A DNA stretch of 64,000 bases from Cristatella mucedo (GCA_009760855.2 WPIO01000048.1:2205001-2269000); one strand, 5' to 3'; shown: positions 37,701 through 46,394, counted from the first letter of the stretch. Notes: generated by a model not told the origin, from the sequence alone. Numbers and translations are program-made.

Positions 37701-38817
37701 CCCTGTCAAAACTGAACTACAATAGTCCAGTCTAGACGGAACTATGGTACTAGTAAGATCTTTAGCTATCCAACATGGTTGGTAGTCCTTAATCTTGAAC
37801 ATGATCCTGTCGTGATGATTAGCTGTTGGAACAGTCCTTTGAATTAACCTTCTAACAATCTAACAGTCATGGGCTCGAGCCCGGAGGCATATGGGAAGCG
37901 CCCGAATAGAGATTAAGTTCTCTTAGGGCGCTATACAAATGAATTCTATTTTGTTTTTAACAGTTATCAAAGAGGACATCAACATTACGAGCACTAGATG
38001 ATCGCACTACTTGTCACCATCAGTTAGAAGAGCCAAATCTCTTAGTTCAGCCGTACGCCTAGAGTGTCATGCGACCATGAGTACGGTCTATCATAGATAC
38101 GCTTAGGAATATTGGCCGACAGCCAGAACAGAATGCCTGCAATGCAAGCATCCAGTTTATCAGCCGCAGCAGCTAATTCCGATAGATGAAAGGACAAGTA
38201 AAACCAGGGGTGGTCAGCATTAACGTCGTAGCCAATTCTGTGGGCAAGAATCACTTTTCCGAGAGTCTCGATATAAATGGACAACAGAAAAGAGCTTAGA
38301 ACGGAAATCCATCATCTGGAACTCCACAGGTATCTATCTGTCTGCCTGATCAGACATGAACATCAAATGACACGAACTGAACCGATCGGAACATTCCGAG
38401 TCAAACCATGCGAGAGCATCATCTGCCAGACACATCATTGTACTACATCGTTCACGCAGGATATTGTAATCAGTAGCGTCAAACGCAGCAGATAGATCGA
38501 GCAGGACCAGGGCAGCGATGCGAGCAAGTGGATGCGAAAAAAATAATATGTCATCGTCAAAACCTTATAGTAACTGTATAGGCCTTAAAGTAGAGCACAC
38601 TAAGCAAGCTTCAAACAGCATGAAGGAAACAAACAGCATGCTAGTTGCAACAAGCCTGAAACGCCCACGAAATACATGCAACAAGCTAGCTCACCGAGTC
38701 AGGATGCTGAAGAGTTTTGTGACATATGCCGCTGTGAGGTTGCCAGAAACGTATAGTGTGATCATAGCCCGCGGTGGCAAGGATTACACCGTCACCAGCG
38801 CTGTTAGATCCCGTCAT
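18881..38817 (-). CDS. MLST8: LST8, WD40 subunit of TOR complexes 1 and 2 (complete, nine coding exons)
   Basis: LST8 is a seven-bladed beta-propeller that binds the TOR kinase domain and is shared by TORC1 and TORC2. Coding exons on the minus strand: 38817-38695, 31592-31541, 31421-31259, 26678-26609, 24243-24169, 23992-23915, 22520-22390, 22271-22129 and 18996-18881. They total 951 bases, 316 residues plus stop, against 326 in human MLST8. All donors are GT, all acceptors AG, and codon phases join exactly. Hallmarks include [14 protein letters not shown] near the start, [50 protein letters not shown] and the C-terminal [11 protein letters not shown]. The ATG was chosen because it starts exon 1 at the length expected for the family. 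No frame break is seen, so the gene appears functional. Introns range from 118 bp to 7.1 kb. Confidence 0.95.
20835..21125 (-). mobile_element. LINE-A fragment, decayed, in LST8 intron 8
   Basis: Plus-strand words GATGTCACAAAT, GTGGTATC, GCAGCCGAAAGTAGGCAG and GTGGTCGTTTAGTGAAAGGTC match the post-RT region of LINE-A in minus orientation. Many substitutions indicate an old copy. The rest of intron 8 (18997-22128) contains nothing else recognised. Confidence 0.75.
22129..22271 (-). CDS. MLST8: LST8 exon 8
   Basis: It encodes [20 protein letters not shown], then [20 protein letters not shown] and DSQYLIT. Acceptor TTGCCCAG, donor GTATGT, phase 1. Intron 7 before it is 118 bp. Confidence 0.95.
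22390..22520 (-). CDS. MLST8: LST8 exon 7
   Basis: It starts [20 protein letters not shown] and ends [14 protein letters not shown] plus two bases of a threonine codon. The linker replaces the mammalian IPKTKIPAHKR stretch with a more divergent sequence. Acceptor GCTTTCAG, donor GTAAGT. Confidence 0.92.
22585..22797 (+). mobile_element. LINE-A 3' UTR fragment in LST8 intron 6
   Basis: It runs from TGACTAATAACCACATTTGC through CCATTCAATTGCATTTCC to GCGCCTAGAAAGAGATTGAG and (ATT)n. It lies in the LST8 intron opposite to the gene, just before exon 7 in transcript order. Confidence 0.88.
23915..23992 (-). CDS. MLST8: LST8 exon 6
   Basis: Twenty-six codons, [20 protein letters not shown] then AAVTSK, matching [23 protein letters not shown] of the family. 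Acceptor TTTGCAG, donor GTATGA. Intron 5 before it is 176 bp. Confidence 0.92.
24169..24243 (-). CDS. MLST8: LST8 exon 5
   Basis: Twenty-five codons, [20 protein letters not shown] then SSDRL, matching the ELIVGDQSGAIHIWDLKTD blade of animal LST8. Acceptor TTTTCAG, donor GTGAGG, both phase 0. Confidence 0.93.
24925..25135 (-). mobile_element. LINE-A 3' end fragment in LST8 intron 4
   Basis: AATAATAATAATACATTTG is followed by GAGAACGTTACCTCTTTCTAG and the 3' UTR up to CAGTGTCAGCACA, where a second LINE-A tail begins. Decayed. Confidence 0.75.
25136..26070 (-). mobile_element. LINE-A 3' fragment in LST8 intron 4
   Basis: The (AAT)n tail at 25137-25165 is followed by the standard 3' UTR, the C-terminal coding region and the post-RT region to about 26010. 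A further LINE-A 3' UTR piece (CACAAGGACCCACTAACTGC) at about 26015-26070 belongs to another copy. Stops and shifts show that it is inactive. Confidence 0.82.
26609..26678 (-). CDS. MLST8: LST8 exon 4
   Basis: The 70-bp exon completes the arginine of IWDLR and encodes [20 protein letters not shown] plus PNQ. This matches the family's SRNLQ...INCVCLHPNQ segment. Acceptor TTTCGCAG, donor GTAACT. Confidence 0.93.
27410..29165 (+). mobile_element. LINE-B, longest copy, with RT domain, in LST8 intron 3
   Basis: It begins in the linker before the RT ([19 protein letters not shown]) and continues through [17 protein letters not shown] and the block [20 protein letters not shown] to [12 protein letters not shown], where YTDD is the catalytic motif (about 28433-28447). 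A decayed post-RT region follows. Stops and frameshifts are frequent, so it cannot encode a working protein. Its RT blocks are clearly related to, but distinct from, LINE-A. It appears older than LINE-A, because LINE-A inserts into other LINE-B copies. Confidence 0.82.
29166..31258. other. LST8 intron 3, remainder
   Basis: AT-rich intronic DNA without a recognised gene or repeat. A short direct duplication (two AACCAGGTCGGTAGC-like / GACTAGGTCGGTAGC words near 30745 and 30820) is visible. Open frames are short and unsupported. Confidence 0.4.
31259..31421 (-). CDS. MLST8: LST8 exon 3
   Basis: It completes the glycine codon and reads [15 protein letters not shown], then [16 protein letters not shown] and TRIWDL, the second and third blades. 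The donor is GTATGTGG after AG, phase 2. Intron 2, between exons 2 and 3, is only 119 bp. Confidence 0.95.
31541..31592 (-). CDS. MLST8: LST8 exon 2
   Basis: This 52-bp exon encodes [17 protein letters not shown] plus the first base of a glycine codon. The acceptor is TTTTTTCAG and the donor GTATGT. CAG is kept as the first codon because exon 1 ends in phase 0 with serine, and LST8 proteins read S-Q-V-N here. Confidence 0.93.
32145..32325 (-). mobile_element. tRNA-derived SINE, family 1, in LST8 intron 1
   Basis: Same architecture as the 16.1-kb copy: GATTTAACAGCCTCTTGG, TATCACCACCGCTTGCAGTAG, AATAAAGGATCGC, then the tRNA-like part containing GGATTCGAACCC (B box in reverse). It carries more substitutions than the 16.1-kb copy. 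Confidence 0.85.
32345..32705 (-). mobile_element. LINE-A 3' UTR plus a short RT remnant in LST8 intron 1
   Basis: The (AAT)n tail and the 3' UTR run to about 32580. They are followed directly by a remnant resembling the RT GVPQGS-LFGP block in reverse (GTCCCATAATTC end). The intervening ORF is missing, so the copy is internally deleted. Confidence 0.7.
33135..36605 (-). mobile_element. LINE-A, nearly full-length ORF2 copy (endonuclease + RT), in LST8 intron 1
   Basis: This is the most complete retrotransposon here. On the minus strand it shows an APE-type endonuclease C-terminus ([11 protein letters not shown] region, then [16 protein letters not shown] and [13 protein letters not shown] is the family's catalytic end motif). 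The RT linker and [20 protein letters not shown] follow, then [20 protein letters not shown], the palm block [16 protein letters not shown] and [19 protein letters not shown]. The catalytic FYADDTQ and the post-RT region come next. The 3' UTR ends in an ATT-type tail near 33140. Frameshifts break the endonuclease and tail regions. A younger LINE-A copy interrupts it at 34247-34794, just before FYADDTQ. No ORF1 was recognised. Confidence 0.9.
34247..34794 (+). mobile_element. Young LINE-A 3' copy nested inside the older LINE-A
   Basis: This 548-bp, 5'-truncated copy encodes the intact C-terminus ([20 protein letters not shown] ... [13 protein letters not shown]), the 3' UTR and (ATT)n. It is nearly identical to 57320-57866. 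The host element reads GTGAAAGCCCAG before and AG-ATTGTG after; the uninterrupted copy at 6.68 kb reads GAAAGCCTAGATTGTG. At most a 2-bp duplication (AG) flanks the insert. Confidence 0.92.
36730..36862. repeat. Hairpin element with 55-bp inverted arms
   Basis: The left arm 36730-36784 and right arm 36808-36862 are inverted copies that differ at two positions (CCGGTAACGG against CGGGTAATGG). The loop is only 23 bp. The outer ends read TCGTGGGTCTG. No clear target duplication is seen. It has the form of a tiny MITE or foldback unit, but one copy cannot prove mobility. It lies in LST8 intron 1 next to a SINE. Confidence 0.9.
36885..37035 (-). mobile_element. tRNA-derived SINE, family 2 (LINE-like tail)
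   Basis: In plus-strand view a TAATTCATTTGTATATCGCCC tail is followed by AGAACTTAATCTCTATTCAG, then CGGGGTTCGAGCCCACGACC, a B-box-bearing tRNA head in reverse. The AT end forms a perfect palindrome around (TA)n with CAAATGAATTATA. The 3' end resembles LINE 3' ends (AAGTTCTCTxxGGGCG). Confidence 0.75.
37296..37472 (+). CDS. Small open frame of unknown product inside LST8 intron 1
   Basis: ATG in the context AACATGG opens 58 codons: [20 protein letters not shown], then [20 protein letters not shown] and a TAG at 37472. The W-L-x-x-I-F-G spacing faintly recalls the N-terminus of HAUS1-type augmin subunits, but the match is short and no donor or downstream exon was found. It may be a chance frame or a decayed gene fragment on the opposite strand to LST8. 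Confidence 0.2.
   Translation: MEAPSQDGCKGYAKVGRWLEDIFGEDLLEYDSLGPAEQKLLPTVYRQMQQLIYFLNKT
37565..38530 (-). mobile_element. LINE-C, decayed RT and post-RT remnant in LST8 intron 1
   Basis: On the minus strand it reads [20 protein letters not shown] (RT palm), then [20 protein letters not shown] and a corrupted catalytic region ([13 protein letters not shown]), followed by LSANIPK and post-[16 protein letters not shown]. The motif order is that of an L2/CR1-like RT, but the sequence differs from LINE-A and LINE-B. A family-2 SINE tail is inserted at about 37865-37955. Confidence 0.7.
37865..37955 (+). mobile_element. Family-2 SINE, 3' part, nested in LINE-C
   Basis: GTCATGGGCTCGAGCCCGG (B box) is followed by GGAAGCGCCCGAATAGAGAT, TAAGTTCTCTTAGGGCGCTA and TACAAATGAATTCTATTTTG. 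This copy shows the LINE-like 3' block most clearly. Confidence 0.72.
38695..38817 (-). CDS. MLST8: LST8 exon 1 (start codon, first WD40 blade)
   Basis: It contains the ATG at 38817-38815 and 41 complete codons, ending HPDS before donor GTGAGC (phase 0). [20 protein letters not shown] is nearly the same as the N-terminal blade of animal LST8. The region upstream (38818-39160) has no clear promoter motif. Confidence 0.93.
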
Positions 38818-39240
38818 TGCGGGGCAGCAACAGGGATACTAGTAGAAAATGGACTCACTACTACACCTAGGATTTTTCCGGTGGGAGGGCTTCCGGGACC
38901 GTATCTAAGTCAAGAAACGGATATACCAGAGTATGCCTTTGTAAGCACTCTTATTAAAGTGCGAAGGCAATGTCAGGCTAAATTACACCTATGTCCACAT
39001 TCAGATGCAGTTAACCCTTTTCCCGCGACATTCTTCTGTATTCCTGTAGAGGTTTCGTTTCCTTCGCAGGCGCTGGCCGGTGAGTTCAGTACAATTGGCC
39101 AGCGGTTTAACTACCACGGCGGGGGCTCGCACCGTGCTTTAAAAAGTTATGGAGAGTAACTTTGGATCCAGTCAAGGTAAGGATTTCTACGATAAAGAAT
39201 AATTCATTAAAGCTGAAGTCAATGGATAATGCTGACCCCC
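38818..39240. promoter_or_regulatory. Upstream region of LST8, presumed promoter and leader
   Basis: This is the sequence 5' of the LST8 ATG on the minus strand. No TATA motif or CpG island is clear. The long plus-strand frame that runs through it (38518-39159) is antisense to exon 1 and is not supported as a gene. The promoter location is inferred from position only. Confidence 0.3.
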
Positions 39241-39257
39241 AATTGACTATACAAATC

Positions 39258-39326
39258 ATATATATATATATATATGATTTATTAAAATATTTAACGTGCC
39301 TACACACACGCACGCGCGCGCGCGCG

Positions 39327-39412
<86 letters not shown>
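39258..39412. repeat. Compound microsatellite (TA)n ... (CG)n-(CA)n-(TA)n
   Basis: A short TA run at 39258-39274 is followed by a CACG/(GC)n run at about 39303-39335, then about 32 CA units and a TA run. Alternating purine-pyrimidine GC/CA DNA of this kind can adopt Z-DNA in vitro. Confidence 0.92.
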
Positions 39413-39414
<2 letters not shown>

Positions 39415-39575
39415 ATTCATTTGTATAGAACCCTAGGAGAACTCAATCTCTATTCAGGGGCTCCACATTTACCACTGGCCTCGAGCCCAAGATCTCGGCC
39501 GTCAAATACATTAACCTCGACCTCGTTCGTCTAAGGCGAGTGCATTAAATGCTGTGCCAAATTAGGGCTAACCAA
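39405..39575 (-). mobile_element. tRNA-derived SINE, family 2
   Basis: AATTCATTTGTATAGAACCC is followed by AGGAGAACTCAATCTCTATT, then GGCCTCGAGCCCAAGATCTC and GTTCGTCTAAGGCGAGTGCA (tRNA-like head in reverse). It follows the compound microsatellite, which forms its extended AT tail. Confidence 0.75.
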
Positions 39576-40369
39576 GTTTCACTCGGGATTAGCCCCCGGC
39601 ATATGGAGACGGAAAAAATGGCTAACGCGAAAATTTACCGCAGTGGCCATTCGCCACACGTTTATTTGCCTAGCGAACAGTTACTTATATGCCGAAAGTG
39701 AGAACAACTTCGGCTTTGGTAACCTACCGATTTGGCGCAGAACGGTTGGCGGCGTCTCAGAAATTAATAATTATTGTGGTTATAGGGCTTTTAAAACCAA
39801 TGTTTGTGAATATATTGGTTACATAATTTAACTGAGCTAGCTTCTTACCTTCATAACGACATGAGACACGATTCTTGAAATATTCCTATTCACAGTGCGC
39901 CATCGCCAGACAACTGTTTTCTTTTTCGCTCGTTAGTGACTAATAAAAGATGACACGAAGCAAACAAAGGGTTAACATATACAAACACATTCTCACTTTT
40001 GGTTTCCTGGCAACTATCCGTTATGGAAAATGGAGAATCTGGCAGATGGCCACTATGGAAAACCCCCGCTGTTTGGTCTGCTTTACTGCGACAGCGAACT
40101 ACTCCGGCTGAAGCCGCTGAGGTGAAAACAGCGAACCCACTTGTAGCAGCTGCTTCCAGGCATGCGTGCTGGCCCGGTTCCGCGTTTCCGTAATTAACGG
40201 AATCTGCCTGAGCCGTCTTGATCTGTGCGCGACTGCCAGCACAAAACTGAACACACGCCATCTGGAAAGCCACCCAAAAGGAATACCCCAGGCACAAATC
40301 ACTTTAATTTTTAATTCCGCATATCGGCTGCGGTATCAAGACATTGAATTTTGAGCATATTATCGCATA
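39576..40369. other. Unassigned DNA
   Basis: No gene or repeat was recognised. Open frames on both strands at 39890-40354 overlap and have no family features. Confidence 0.4.
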
Positions 40370-40640
40370 AATGGTCCAAAGCAGAGAACTCCCGACCGAC
40401 TGAAATCACGTCAAGTTCTGATTTGACGGCATTCACAAAAAAGCTAAATACCTACTTATTTATCGAAGCCCTTGCTTAGTCCGCGTGAGTTTTCGTTCTT
40501 TGCACGCACGAGCGTTTAAAATTTTGCATGTCACAGTAAATTAAGTAAAATGTTTCATTTCACATGAAAAGTACCTAGAAAAAGCCCCGGTTCTCACCGG
40601 GAGCAATACATGTGTTTTATTACTTTTTCATCGTTATTAT
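40370..40640 (+). mobile_element. LINE 3' remnant, decayed
   Basis: It contains the C-terminal words TTTGACGGCATTCACAAAAA and AAATACCTACTTATTTAT, equivalent to the TTFKKxLxTYLF end of LINE ORF2. The diverged 3' block AGTACCTAGAAAAAG and a TTATTAC..TTATTATA tail follow. Confidence 0.6.
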
Positions 40641-41074
40641 AACAGTGAGCAATCACAGGAAACTCTAACCGACTTACGAGGCATGCCGTCATGTCGGCTG
40701 ACCTATCTGGTGGACCGTGCTACTGAGAAGCAATCTTGCAGTTTTTTCTTAATGTAGCAAAATCCTTACAGGAAGAAGAATGAAAAAATTATGAAGTTTT
40801 GACACTCTCTTATCTTTGAAAATATCTCACTCACGATCTCTTTCCAAGTAAATTCAATTTTTTGCTACTTATTGGATTGCATTTTACCAACTGTCTATAT
40901 TCGCGAAGGCTCCCTTTCTATTGGTCAGCGTTAGATAGCGAGTCAGCAGGGACTTCCGTTTACCGGAAAAACACGCATTCAATATTCTAAAACCAACTTA
41001 CTAGTTATAAAAGAACCTTTGCTTACTACGAAATTGAAAACCCCATACCTCCAAGTTGGCTCGGCTAGCATATC

Positions 41075-41535
41075 GCCGTGTACTCGAGACAGCCCGACGA
41101 CTTGACTTCTGTAACTTACTGCTTGAAGGTCATCGCACCTCTGCAAGCAAAATCCTACAGCTAGTGCAAAAATCGGAAACTAAATTTATCTTTTGTGAAG
41201 TCGCAACTGCCAAATTACAGCACTGCTCACTCACCTGATGCCTATTAAGCAGCGCATCATCTTTTGAGATTCTTTCACTCAACTCTACGTCCCTTTATTC
41301 TCTTGCACCGTCCTATCGATCTGAATTAGTTTTACGCCAGGCCTCTAGTCGCTCCTCCACCTGCTCTTCGGACTCTGATCGTTTACTTGTAGACCTGCCT
41401 TAAGTTATTATGCTCCCAAAGCCTGGAGCTCACTATTGACTGACATCGCGTCATCTCCTGACTTGACGATAGTCAACAAGAAGCTGAAGGCCTAACTGTG
41501 CCATAGAGACTTTGCTCCGTCCAAATGAAGACTAC
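41075..41535 (+). mobile_element. LINE post-RT remnant, strongly decayed
   Basis: It reads RRLDFCNLLLEGHRTSASKI, then LQLVQKSETKFIF and the FYSLAPSYRSE-like and YAPKAWSSLL-like segments across shifted frames. This order is that of the LINE-A/B post-RT region, but substitution is heavy. Confidence 0.65.
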
Positions 41536-41647
41536 TTGTATGTTTTTTCGCGTAATGAAGCTGTGCACATTGTGACCAAGTGCCGGCCTGTGACTAAGTG
41601 TGCCTGCGACTAATTGAAGCGGTGAGCATCGTGACTAAGTACCGGTT

Positions 41648-41775
41648 TGGCCCACGCCGTAAGGTGCTCGCCTTAACAACCAAGCTCTCGGGCCCTAACC
41701 CCGAAGCATATGTGAAGCGGCTGGCAAGAAATTGGGTTATATAAGGGTGCCATGCAAATGAACTATATTACGTTA
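41648..41775 (+). mobile_element. tRNA-derived SINE, family 2
   Basis: GGCCCACGCCGTAAGGTGCTCGCC is the A-box side and TCTCGGGCCCTAACCCCGAA a decayed B-box side. GAAGCGGCTGGCAAGAAATTGG and GGGTGCCATGCAAATGAACT form the LINE-like end. Confidence 0.62.
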
Positions 41776-41937
41776 TTATGATAAGGGAACCAGTGACATG
41801 TTTTTAAATAGCTCCCCAGTGGACCTGTCATTTTGCTCGTGTGCTTTGCATTCATGTGCATGGCTGATTTACTGGTATTAACCCTTGACACCAAAGTCAG
41901 GCTCGTGCATTCGTGTCATGGGGATTAGACTTCTTTG

Positions 41938-42085
41938 CTGGCTTGGCCCAGTGGTTAAGATGCTCGCCCAGACTGAGAGCAAGGTGAATGTATTTGATGA
42001 CTGAGGTCGTGGGTGTCATATGTGAGGTGCCCGAATATAGGTTAAGTTCTGTCAGAGCGCTCTGAAAATGAATTATATTTTATAC
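41938..42085 (+). mobile_element. tRNA-derived SINE, family 2
   Basis: TGGCTTGGCCCAGTGGTTAAG has a good A box (TGGCCCAGTGGTTA). GACTGAGGTCGTGGG is followed by a partly lost B box. AGGTGCCCGAATATAGGTTA and AGTTCTGTCAGAGCGCTCTG then lead to AAATGAATTATATTT. Confidence 0.72.
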
Positions 42086-42109
42086 AATTGTTGTAGGTCT
42101 TTTTGCGCT

Positions 42110-42560
42110 TGAAATGACGGCTTAAAGTTTGTGCAAAACTCGGCGGCTCGGCTTGCCTATGGTGAACATCAAAATTTCCACATTGCATCACTCTCACCAA
42201 TCCGAACTGGCTCTCAGCAAAGCAGCGTGTTGACCCTAAGATTCTGTCACTCACCTGTAAGTCCTTCGTTTCTTTTGCTCCGGCCTAGCTGTCCGAATAC
42301 CCCCTGATCAAATATCCGTCACACAAATTAATCTTGTGACTCTTATCGTTTGGTTATGTCCTGATTTGACAAAGTTCAAAAAGCAGCTCAAACCTGTCTC
42401 TTACAGCCTTTGCTCTGTTCCGGTCAATCCTCCTGGTTGTACCTGTGTGTTCTGAAATTTTAGGAGTTATAACTAAACTGACATTCTACCTATTGTGTCC
42501 AGTAATAAAATGTTTAGAAGAGTTTTTGATGCTCTTGCGCGCGATATAATTGTTTGATAA
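42110..42560 (+). mobile_element. LINE post-RT remnant, strongly decayed
   Basis: AAAGTTTGTGCAAAACTCGG and CGGCTCGGCTTGCCTATGGTGAA match the [12 protein letters not shown] segment that follows the RT. CTGTCACTCACCTGTAAGTC and TTTGACAAAGTTCAAAAAGC mark the C-terminal part. It ends in a GATAATGATCATGAGGATGA tail. Confidence 0.62.
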
Positions 42561-43179
42561 TGATCATGAGGATGATGATTATATAGGCCGATAAACATAT
42601 GGACATAACTACACTTAACAAGCTAGTTCGCATCAAGAAGAGATTGTTATAGCGAGCTGATTCTGCTTCTGGTTTGTCCAACCACATAGATTGGCTCGGA
42701 TTAATGGCTCCTACATGTAAAATAGTGAAATATGTACTTAATCGGTCAGATAGTGATAGGCTTGAGATTATTAGTGGTTCCTGAATTATAAGGATGGGGT
42801 ACCGGATGTGTTACAATCTAGTGTTTTATGGTATACAAAAAGCACATTTTAAAGTGAAAGTTATCACAACGTAACGCGTGCGTTGCGTGGAAGGATATTA
42901 ATCGCTATTTCTTAATTTATTATGCCTCAGAAGTACAGAAGTTAGAAGTTATTTTTAAAAACTGCTCTTGTGACCAGGACAGTGATTAACTTTAAATTAA
43001 CCACAACAAAAACAAAAATTTGGACAAATTTAGTTCGACACATTTGCATCTTGCTGGTCACATTTAGTCAGAAAGAACAGCAAATGACGAAAAAAGAACG
43101 TGTATTTAATATGAAAACATAACAAAGAAATTTTAAAAGAGTTCCCAAAAGATTAGATCTTCTAGTCTGAGGTAAAACT
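42561..43179. other. Unassigned AT-rich DNA
   Basis: No gene or repeat was recognised. Confidence 0.4.
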
Positions 43180-44590
43180 GCAAATCAATTCCTCTAAGAA
43201 GCATCAAGCATTGTCCCCCATAGTATTTCGCGTTACTGGCCTTGGTAACAACTCTGAAAGTCCTATCAGTATCCTGGTGGAAGCACTCGCCCAGCTTTAA
43301 TAATAATAATAAGCTTTCCTGAGTACGCTCCCATATTCACCTTGAATTTTTCATAATGTCATAACGAATGTAGACTTTAAAGGATATTATGCTTTCCATT
43401 TTGACCCAGTTCATTATGAGAGCCCGAATAGGTTACTGTTCAGCCTTGCGAACGCCCATAAAGCCGAGAGCCACTGCAACGAACATGCTCGGAACCGCTC
43501 TCTCCTCCCTGTGTAGCACCTCGGCCAAAATCCTCACATCCTACGATGTTTGCCCGTGGTCCGTAAAGATACACATCTTTGATCATCAGCCTCAGACAGC
43601 TGCGGAACAGGCATCTTGGAAAGATGTTTTTTCCAGCTGTCTGAGGCCATCTGAGCTCCACTTGTCTGAGGCTGAGCCTGCTTCGGAAAGGCATCTAGGA
43701 GGTACTTTGAAGCTACTGACTCTCTGACCTGAGCCATTATAAATTACTTGATGATTAAGCCTTAACTTGATGTGCAGTGGTGGCTTCAGCACCAAACGAG
43801 GGTCAACGGGTGGCTCCCGTTTAATGTTGCTCCACTCAGCTCAGAGAACTCGGTCCGCTGTGTACCTTATAGGATAGTGTGCCATGGAATTCCGGCTGTC
43901 TCAAAGGCAAAGATACCTTGGGAGCTACGTGAAAGGGCCATTAAGGCCCATCAAACACGACACTATTTCGAAATGTCCAATGGTGTCTCATCCATAGTCG
44001 CCATAATTTAAGGCCCTAAGCCGCATCTTGGCACTGCGTAGTCTATTTTGAGATGCCCAGAGTGAGCCATACGGAGAAACGGCTGCTTGTACCCGTTATG
44101 AAGCATCACTACTTTTGAGCCCCTTGATGAGCTGTCCATAAATAGGCGCCATTTAGGCGGGTTATAATTGATTCACAAAGCCTCAAAAAGATAGACCACG
44201 TGGTTGCAAAAGCACAACCCTCCTTTCCCATTGACAAAGTTGGATAAGAGTTGGTAGCGCTTTCTCTTATCTGTTACTTTCACTCTTTCATCAAACAAGT
44301 TTACCCCTTGAGCCTAGACGTCAGAAAGTGAGTATTGGACTTGGTAAGACCGAATTCTCTGATCAGATCATTGAGGTCTTTCCGGTCGGGGAAGTATGGC
44401 TTTCTCCCATAAGCCGCACCTGTGAAACTTGAATATGGATCTGCAATATATTTCTCGATGTCTGACTTGCTACTCTCTCCTGGAGACACCGATCCTCTCC
44501 GAAGGCGATGGAGAGGTCAGGCTGTGGTACTAGGGCGATGCATGCACGAATGTGGGGATAGACCGATGGGAAACTCGTTCTTGCCACTTC
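43180..44590 (-). pseudogene. Decayed mobile-element-associated gene (LNDLVRDL ... LPPLHIKLGL family)
   Basis: Across several shifted frames on the minus strand it carries, in order: GRKPYFPDRKDLNDLIREFG followed by LTKSNTHFLTSRLKG; a middle region with MAPIYGQLIKG and SRNSMAHYP; PPVDPRLVLKPPLHIKLRL; KYLLDAFPKQAQ; and a GECFHQD remnant near 43280. This is the order of a multicopy uncharacterised protein family common in cnidarian, mollusc and arthropod genomes (family recall, not a search). Frameshifts and stops throughout show that it is dead. Its catalytic activity, if any, is unknown to me. Confidence 0.6.
43588..43652. repeat. Short inverted repeat GCCTCAGACAGCTG
   Basis: GCCTCAGACAGCTG and CAGCTGTCTGAGGC are exact inverted copies about 36 bases apart, inside the decayed gene. 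A third partial copy, TTGTCTGAGGCTGAGCC, follows near 43660. It could fold as a stem-loop. Confidence 0.8.
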
Positions 44591-46394
44591 GTCTTTTGGA
44601 AAGGTCCACCGTACAAAAGTAGCAGTTGCATGAGTGTTCAGTCAGTTCTCGCCAAAATCTTACAATTGAAAAAAGAAATTCACGGATAATTTTCAAGCTT
44701 GTACCAATCTGTAAGCTTTACAGAATTATATAAACTCAAAATGTTATTTTACGAATTAACCTGATGCTGTGCAAGAAATTCCGTCTAACGAGTAGCATCT
44801 TTTAACCTTACCGCGAAGAGTTCTCCTGCTGTGTTCGCATATGAAACGACGTGCCTAGCGCCGATCTTGATTCTGGTCAGGCAAGCTGAAATAGGCTTTG
44901 AAGGTCTCGCAGGTCTTAACCGAAGCTTCCACGGATTACCTTTTCGCTCTTGTCTGGATAAATGTTTTACGCGAAATCCAAAATGCATCTACTTGGAGTA
45001 AAAAAAACCTATTGCTTTAATTTTAATCAAATGTGGCTATCAAAAATTCTCTTAATCTGCAATAACGTGAATTAAAATGCTTCTTTTATAAAACTGTAGT
45101 GCTACACTGCTATGCATTTTACTCTAAAGTGCTATTTCCGCCTAACCAACACTAATTGGGGTAGTGACAAACATGCACTAAATGATCAAACCTGATGTCT
45201 GCACCGTGCCGAAATTCGCAAATAAGTAATTTTGAAATATCATCAAATATCAATATTATCCTGAACCCAGAAGCACAGTTGTATGTAATAATAGCTATTT
45301 TGTACTTATATTTAACATAGCGGGCTAAGAAAATCCACGAAAAAAGTTGAAGTTTGTTACTTAGTATGGTTAGCTGAACTTCAGGCTTAGAACTAGTTAG
45401 TTGCGCTTCGGGCTTCCAACTAGTGAATTATACGCTACAGTTGAAGCCACACAGATGTGTTGCCCCTGTGGCCATGGAATAGAACTATCTATAATAACAA
45501 CACGAACTCGTTAGAGTGTGGCGAATGTGCACTTTCTGGTGCCTTTTAATGCTGTCATTGGCATAGCTGTTTGCATGGGTGCACAACCTAGTGCTAATGC
45601 ATCAGCGGTGCTTTGAGGCATTAGCTCCACAAGTATCGGTCGCAGGTATGCAAGAACATTACGTGCGCTGTGTTGTTTACAAAGTGTTTCGGTTCAGGAA
45701 CCACTGAAGCATGTTACTGCTGAGCCTGGTTAAGGTTGTCAGTATATTATTCAATATTAGGCCCGCAAAACATTCTTTCGATAGAACTGCTCCATATTAA
45801 CACTGAAAATGAGGGCCATTTGTGCTTCTAGCAAGGTATTTTTTCGCGAACTCTTGCAGAGTCGGGTCAGTCAGAAGAGCCGATTGCAGGTACTTCTTGG
45901 TATTCAGGGATTAATGTGCTTCTAAGACTTTCTCTGATCGGTCACCCGGGTTACGGGTGAATGATTTGATCGCTTCTAGTTTTAATAATCCTTGGCAAGC
46001 CTTTCCTTTCCGTGCTTCCTTCCTTCCTTCCTTCCTTTCTGCCTTCCTGTCTGGCCGTCATCACGAGCTGAACCCCTCAAGCTACAATAGCTTCCTGCCA
46101 ACATCTCCATTTCGATGGAATATTCAATTTGAGGAGTTGCGGTCAGAGCACGCAAGTCCGCATATAAAAATGCCGTATTCGTATTTGCAGCTGCATTTTC
46201 CAGTTGAAATCAGGATGTCTAAAGATTAAATTGCTTGCAAAATTTAATTACCATTTTTGCAAGTGCCAGAAAGTTTGAAAGGGTACTGAGTGAGTGCTAA
46301 ATAGTAACAATAATAGTACTGCTATAATTAAGGCCTTGCGTAGCATCTCACTAATTATCTTTCAAGGCTCCCCACGTTGCCTTTAAAGAAAACA
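44591..46394. other. Unassigned AT-rich DNA with a short (CCTT)n at 46017-46040
   Basis: No gene or mobile element was recognised. A (TTCC)n tract of about 24 bp lies at 46017-46040. A small CTAGTTAGTTGCGCTTCGG / CAACTAGTGAATTA duplication-like stretch occurs near 45390-45430. Confidence 0.4.

Noticed and set aside
38518..39159. Plus-strand open frame of 213 codons
   Set aside because: It lies antisense across LST8 exon 1 and its upstream region. No domain is recognised, and the opposite strand is clearly coding.
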